From Pollutimonas sp963706785 (GTDB taxonomy: Bacteria; Pseudomonadota; Gammaproteobacteria; Burkholderiales; Burkholderiaceae_B): a stretch of 64,000 nt of DNA. How positions within the stretch are numbered: position 1 is the first letter of the stretch; each line of letters begins with the position of its first letter. The DNA lies in NCBI GenBank assembly GCA_963706785.1, contig CAVPNJ010000005.1, positions 1-64,000 on the forward strand. Reading direction: 5' to 3'. The position numbers and the translations under genes were made by a program. Shown here in pieces: positions 62,121 to 64,000 of this stretch. The notes under the pieces are model-generated. The model was not told the origin of the DNA and did not search any database. It was given only the letters and a program-made list of their open reading frames with translations.

Positions 62121-62897
62121 ATGAATCAGGTATCTACACAAGAGCTCGCGGACTGGCTGGATGCCACGTTACAGCCCCAGCGCTTTAGAGATTATTGTCC
62201 TAATGGGCTGCAGGTCGAAGGCAAGGCTTCGATTGGTCACATTATCACCGGAGTTACCGCCTCGCAGGCATTACTGGAAGCGGCTATCGCCCGTGGGGCC
62301 GACGCGATATTGGTGCACCACGGGTGGTTCTGGAAAAACGAGAACCCTTGTGTACGCGGCCCTAAGCGCAAACGGCTGGGTTTGGCCCTACAAAACGATC
62401 TTAATGTCTTTGCTTATCATCTTCCCCTGGATGCACACCCCACCCTGGGTAATAATGCGCAACTGGGCCGTGTGCTGGGCTTTGAGGCCGATCGCGATGC
62501 CGATGGCAACCCAGTGGTTTGCGGCCCTGATGGTCTGGTATGGCTGGGACAATGCAATGTGCGGCAATCGCTTGAAGAACTTGGCCAGAACATTTGCAAT
62601 GCTTTGCAACGATCGCCATTGATTGTTGGCAATCCACAACAAAACATACAACGGGTTGCATGGTGCACTGGCGGCGCTCAAAGCATGATGGAGGCCGCCG
62701 TGGCTGCGGGGGCTGACGTCTACATTACTGGCGAAGCATCCGAGCCTACCTTCCATTTGGCCAAAGAGACTGGCACGGGTTTCATCGCTGCCGGGCATCA
62801 TGCCACCGAGCGCTATGGCGTGCAGGCCCTAGGCTTGGCAATCGAAAACAAATTCGGCATAAGGGTTGAATTCATCGACCTGGACAACCCAATTTAA
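62121..62897 (+). CDS. Nif3-like dinuclear metal centre protein (YbgI family)
   Basis: A 258-residue protein from ATG 62121 with AAAGGAAAAA upstream. Metal-binding motifs: RDYCPNGLQVEG, GADAILVHHGWFWKNE (HH pair), AYHLPLDAHPTLGNNAQL, and the C-terminal GADVYITGEASEPTFHLAKETGTGFIAAGHHATERYG. YbgI/Nif3 proteins form hexameric rings with a dinuclear metal site and are annotated as GTP cyclohydrolase I type 2-like; the role is not settled. Confidence 0.93.
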   Translation: MNQVSTQELADWLDATLQPQRFRDYCPNGLQVEGKASIGHIITGVTASQALLEAAIARGADAILVHHGWFWKNENPCVRGPKRKRLGLALQNDLNVFAYHLPLDAHPTLGNNAQLGRVLGFEADRDADGNPVVCGPDGLVWLGQCNVRQSLEELGQNICNALQRSPLIVGNPQQNIQRVAWCTGGAQSMMEAAVAAGADVYITGEASEPTFHLAKETGTGFIAAGHHATERYGVQALGLAIENKFGIRVEFIDLDNPI

Positions 62898-62904
62898 ACA
62901 GCGT

Positions 62905-62922
62905 GGCGGCCGCTAAGCCGCC
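62905..62922. terminator. Hairpin between convergent Nif3-like and mscL genes
   Basis: GGCGGC-CGCTAA-GCCGCC in the 32-base gap between two convergent stops. No T run; weak terminator for either side. Confidence 0.4.
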
Positions 62923-62929
62923 TTGCGAC

Positions 62930-63379
62930 CTACTTCTGCAACGAGTCGCGAATCTGGCGCAGTAACACGATCTCTTCGGCGGGCGCCGCAGGCACGGCTG
63001 CGGCCTGTCTGATGACCCGGTTGCGAGCTGAATTAACAGCTTTCACCAGGCAAAACACGACGAAGGCCAATAAAATGAAGTTAATGAGTATGGTCAGGAA
63101 ATTACCCCACGACAGCACCACTGCGCCGGCTTTGGTCAGGGCGTCGTAAGTTCGAGGACCAGCATAGCCTTCGGGTGCTCGCAAAATCCAGAACTGATTG
63201 GTAAAGTCGACTTGACCGCCCATAATGAAAGCGACGACGGGCATGATGATATCTTTTACCAGCGAATCGATAATTTTGCCGAATGCAGCGCCAATGATGA
63301 CCCCAACCGCGAGGTCTATCATGTTGCCTTTGACGGCGAACTCTTGAAATTCCTGGAGGAAACCCCGTGCTTTGCTCAT
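62930..63379 (-). CDS. mscL: Large-conductance mechanosensitive channel
   Basis: A 149-residue protein from ATG 63379 with AGGAAG 7 bases upstream. MscL sequence: FLQEFQEFAVKGNMIDLAVGVIIGAAFGKIIDSLVKDIIMPVVAFI (N-terminal helix and TM1 pore), a periplasmic loop of about 40 residues, TM2 LSWGNFLTILINFILLAFVVFCLVKAVN and the cytoplasmic helix EEIVLLRQIRDSL. It vents the cell on hypo-osmotic shock. Confidence 0.97.
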   Translation of the reverse strand: MSKARGFLQEFQEFAVKGNMIDLAVGVIIGAAFGKIIDSLVKDIIMPVVAFIMGGQVDFTNQFWILRAPEGYAGPRTYDALTKAGAVVLSWGNFLTILINFILLAFVVFCLVKAVNSARNRVIRQAAAVPAAPAEEIVLLRQIRDSLQK

Positions 63380-63397
63380 GTCGTCTTCCTTTGAAAT

Positions 63398-63427
63398 TTT
63401 CACCCGAAGGCGGGCTAACGCTATAAT
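63398..63427 (+). promoter_or_regulatory. Candidate petA promoter
   Basis: TATAAT at 63422-63427, with a poor -35 (TTTCAC, 63398-63403, 18-base spacer). A start near 63434 would give a leader of about 70 bases. Confidence 0.4.
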
Positions 63428-63503
63428 ACGCGGCTAATAGGATAGTACACAGCTAAAAACAGTGAATGGTATGCCCCGGAGGGGCATGAATAAGGATACT
63501 AGA

Positions 63504-64000
63504 ATGAGTCAGAATACGACACAGCTCGATGATTCGGCTGCGGTTGATCCCAACCTTCCACCCGATCCGTCGCGCCGTTTCTGGGTAGCTTCCGCCTGTG
63601 CCGTCGGTGGTGTGGCGGGCGTTGCAACGGCAGTTCCCTTTGTCAGTTCCTTTGCGCCATCGGAAAAGGCGCGCGCGGCCGGGGCTCCGGTCGAAGTCGA
63701 CGTTGCAAGCATCGCCCCGGGCGAAATGCGGACCGTCGAATGGCGTGGCAAGCCGGTCTGGATCATGCACCGCACCAAGGCTCAGCTAGAAGGCCTGGTC
63801 GCCAAAGACCACGATAAAGAATTGGCTGATCCAAACTCCGATCGCCCGGGCTACACCCCCGAATATGCCAAGAATGAATACCGCTCGCGCAAACCTGAAC
63901 TCTTTGTTTGCGTCGGAATTTGTACCCACCTTGGCTGCTCGCCATCGCCGGCGTTCGCCACCGGACCGCAACCCGGCCTGCCTTCCGATTGGGCAGGCGG
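63504..64000 (+). CDS. petA: Ubiquinol-cytochrome c reductase iron-sulfur (Rieske) subunit, cut by window edge
   Basis: The N-terminal 165 residues are present and the gene runs off the right edge. A twin-arginine type signal anchor starts at RRFWVASACAVGGVAG (Arg24-Arg25), followed by the usual SFAPSEKARAAGAPVEVDVASIAPGEMRTVEWRGKPVWI. The first Rieske cluster motif CTHLGC (Cys140, His142, Cys145) is in place; the second lies beyond the window. It carries electrons from quinol to cytochrome c1 in complex III. The Tat signal fits with the tatABC genes close by. petB and petC are expected next. Confidence 0.95.
   Translation, partial: MSQNTTQLDDSAAVDPNLPPDPSRRFWVASACAVGGVAGVATAVPFVSSFAPSEKARAAGAPVEVDVASIAPGEMRTVEWRGKPVWIMHRTKAQLEGLVAKDHDKELADPNSDRPGYTPEYAKNEYRSRKPELFVCVGICTHLGCSPSPAFATGPQPGLPSDWAG

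Noticed and set aside
1..64000. CRISPR array, prophage, integron or intact insertion sequence
   Set aside because: No regular short repeats with spacers, no phage structural genes, no integrase and no active transposase were seen on either strand.

Overview
The window looks like a chromosome segment of a betaproteobacterium of the order Burkholderiales, most like the Alcaligenaceae (Bordetella/Achromobacter/Pusillimonas relatives). I base this on gene order, from memory of the family rather than a database search: gltBD, the mla lipid-transport genes, an ABC-2 transporter pair, bolA/ibaG, murA, the his genes, hinT, tatABC, a DegS-like protease, a Nif3-like gene, mscL and petA run nearly without a break from about 39.9 kb to the right edge.

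Layout. 0-5.9 kb: small accessory genes (a DUF1232 protein, a VOC protein, an old-yellow-enzyme gene with a divergent ArsR regulator, a GST, a TerC family membrane protein behind a yybP-ykoY type Mn riboswitch, a DJ-1/PfpI protein). 5.9-14.5 kb, minus strand: a complete seven-gene wsp chemosensory operon (wspA-B-C-D-E-F-R) ending in a diguanylate cyclase. 14.7-21.8 kb: an IclR regulator divergent from a Fbp-type ABC importer (binding protein, fused permease, ATPase) followed by a class III CoA-transferase and a CitE-like lyase. 21.8-30.4 kb, minus strand: a Liv-type ABC importer (livKHMGF) with acyl-CoA synthetase, MaoC hydratase, nitronate-monooxygenase-like enzyme and, upstream, an enoyl-CoA hydratase. 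30.5-34.8 kb: infA, pgi and two EamA transporters. 34.9-38.6 kb: a thiolase and a FadN-like hydroxyacyl-CoA dehydrogenase/enoyl-CoA hydratase. 38.7-39.8 kb: a RAYT-like gene lacking its HUH histidines, a small unrecognised minus-strand gene with its own expression signals, and an inverted repeat. 39.9-64 kb: the conserved block named above.

The strongest overall signal is a quality or decay signal. Nine recognisable genes (a small conserved gene at 83, the OYE gene, wspF, wspE, wspC, wspB, the FadN-like gene, gltB and hisG) are each interrupted by what reads as exactly one inserted base. In every case the full length minus one base is divisible by three and the two halves join into a normal family member. 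All nine are insertions, none is a deletion, and six lie in the first 13 kb. Insertion-type sequencing or assembly error is the simplest reading, because gltB and hisG are normally needed for prototrophy. Real decay of the wsp operon cannot be excluded from the sequence alone.

Other points: hisC is absent from its expected place between hisD and hisB; no mlaB follows mlaC; several clean inverted repeats sit in regulatory gaps (2868, 14542, 15616, 29430). I saw no tRNA, rRNA, CRISPR array, prophage or intact insertion sequence. I did not find a clearly new multi-gene system. The most under-described items are the small gene at 39501-39686 with the neighbouring RAYT/repeat locus, the structured leader before infA, and the IclR/ABC/CoA-transferase/lyase operon.
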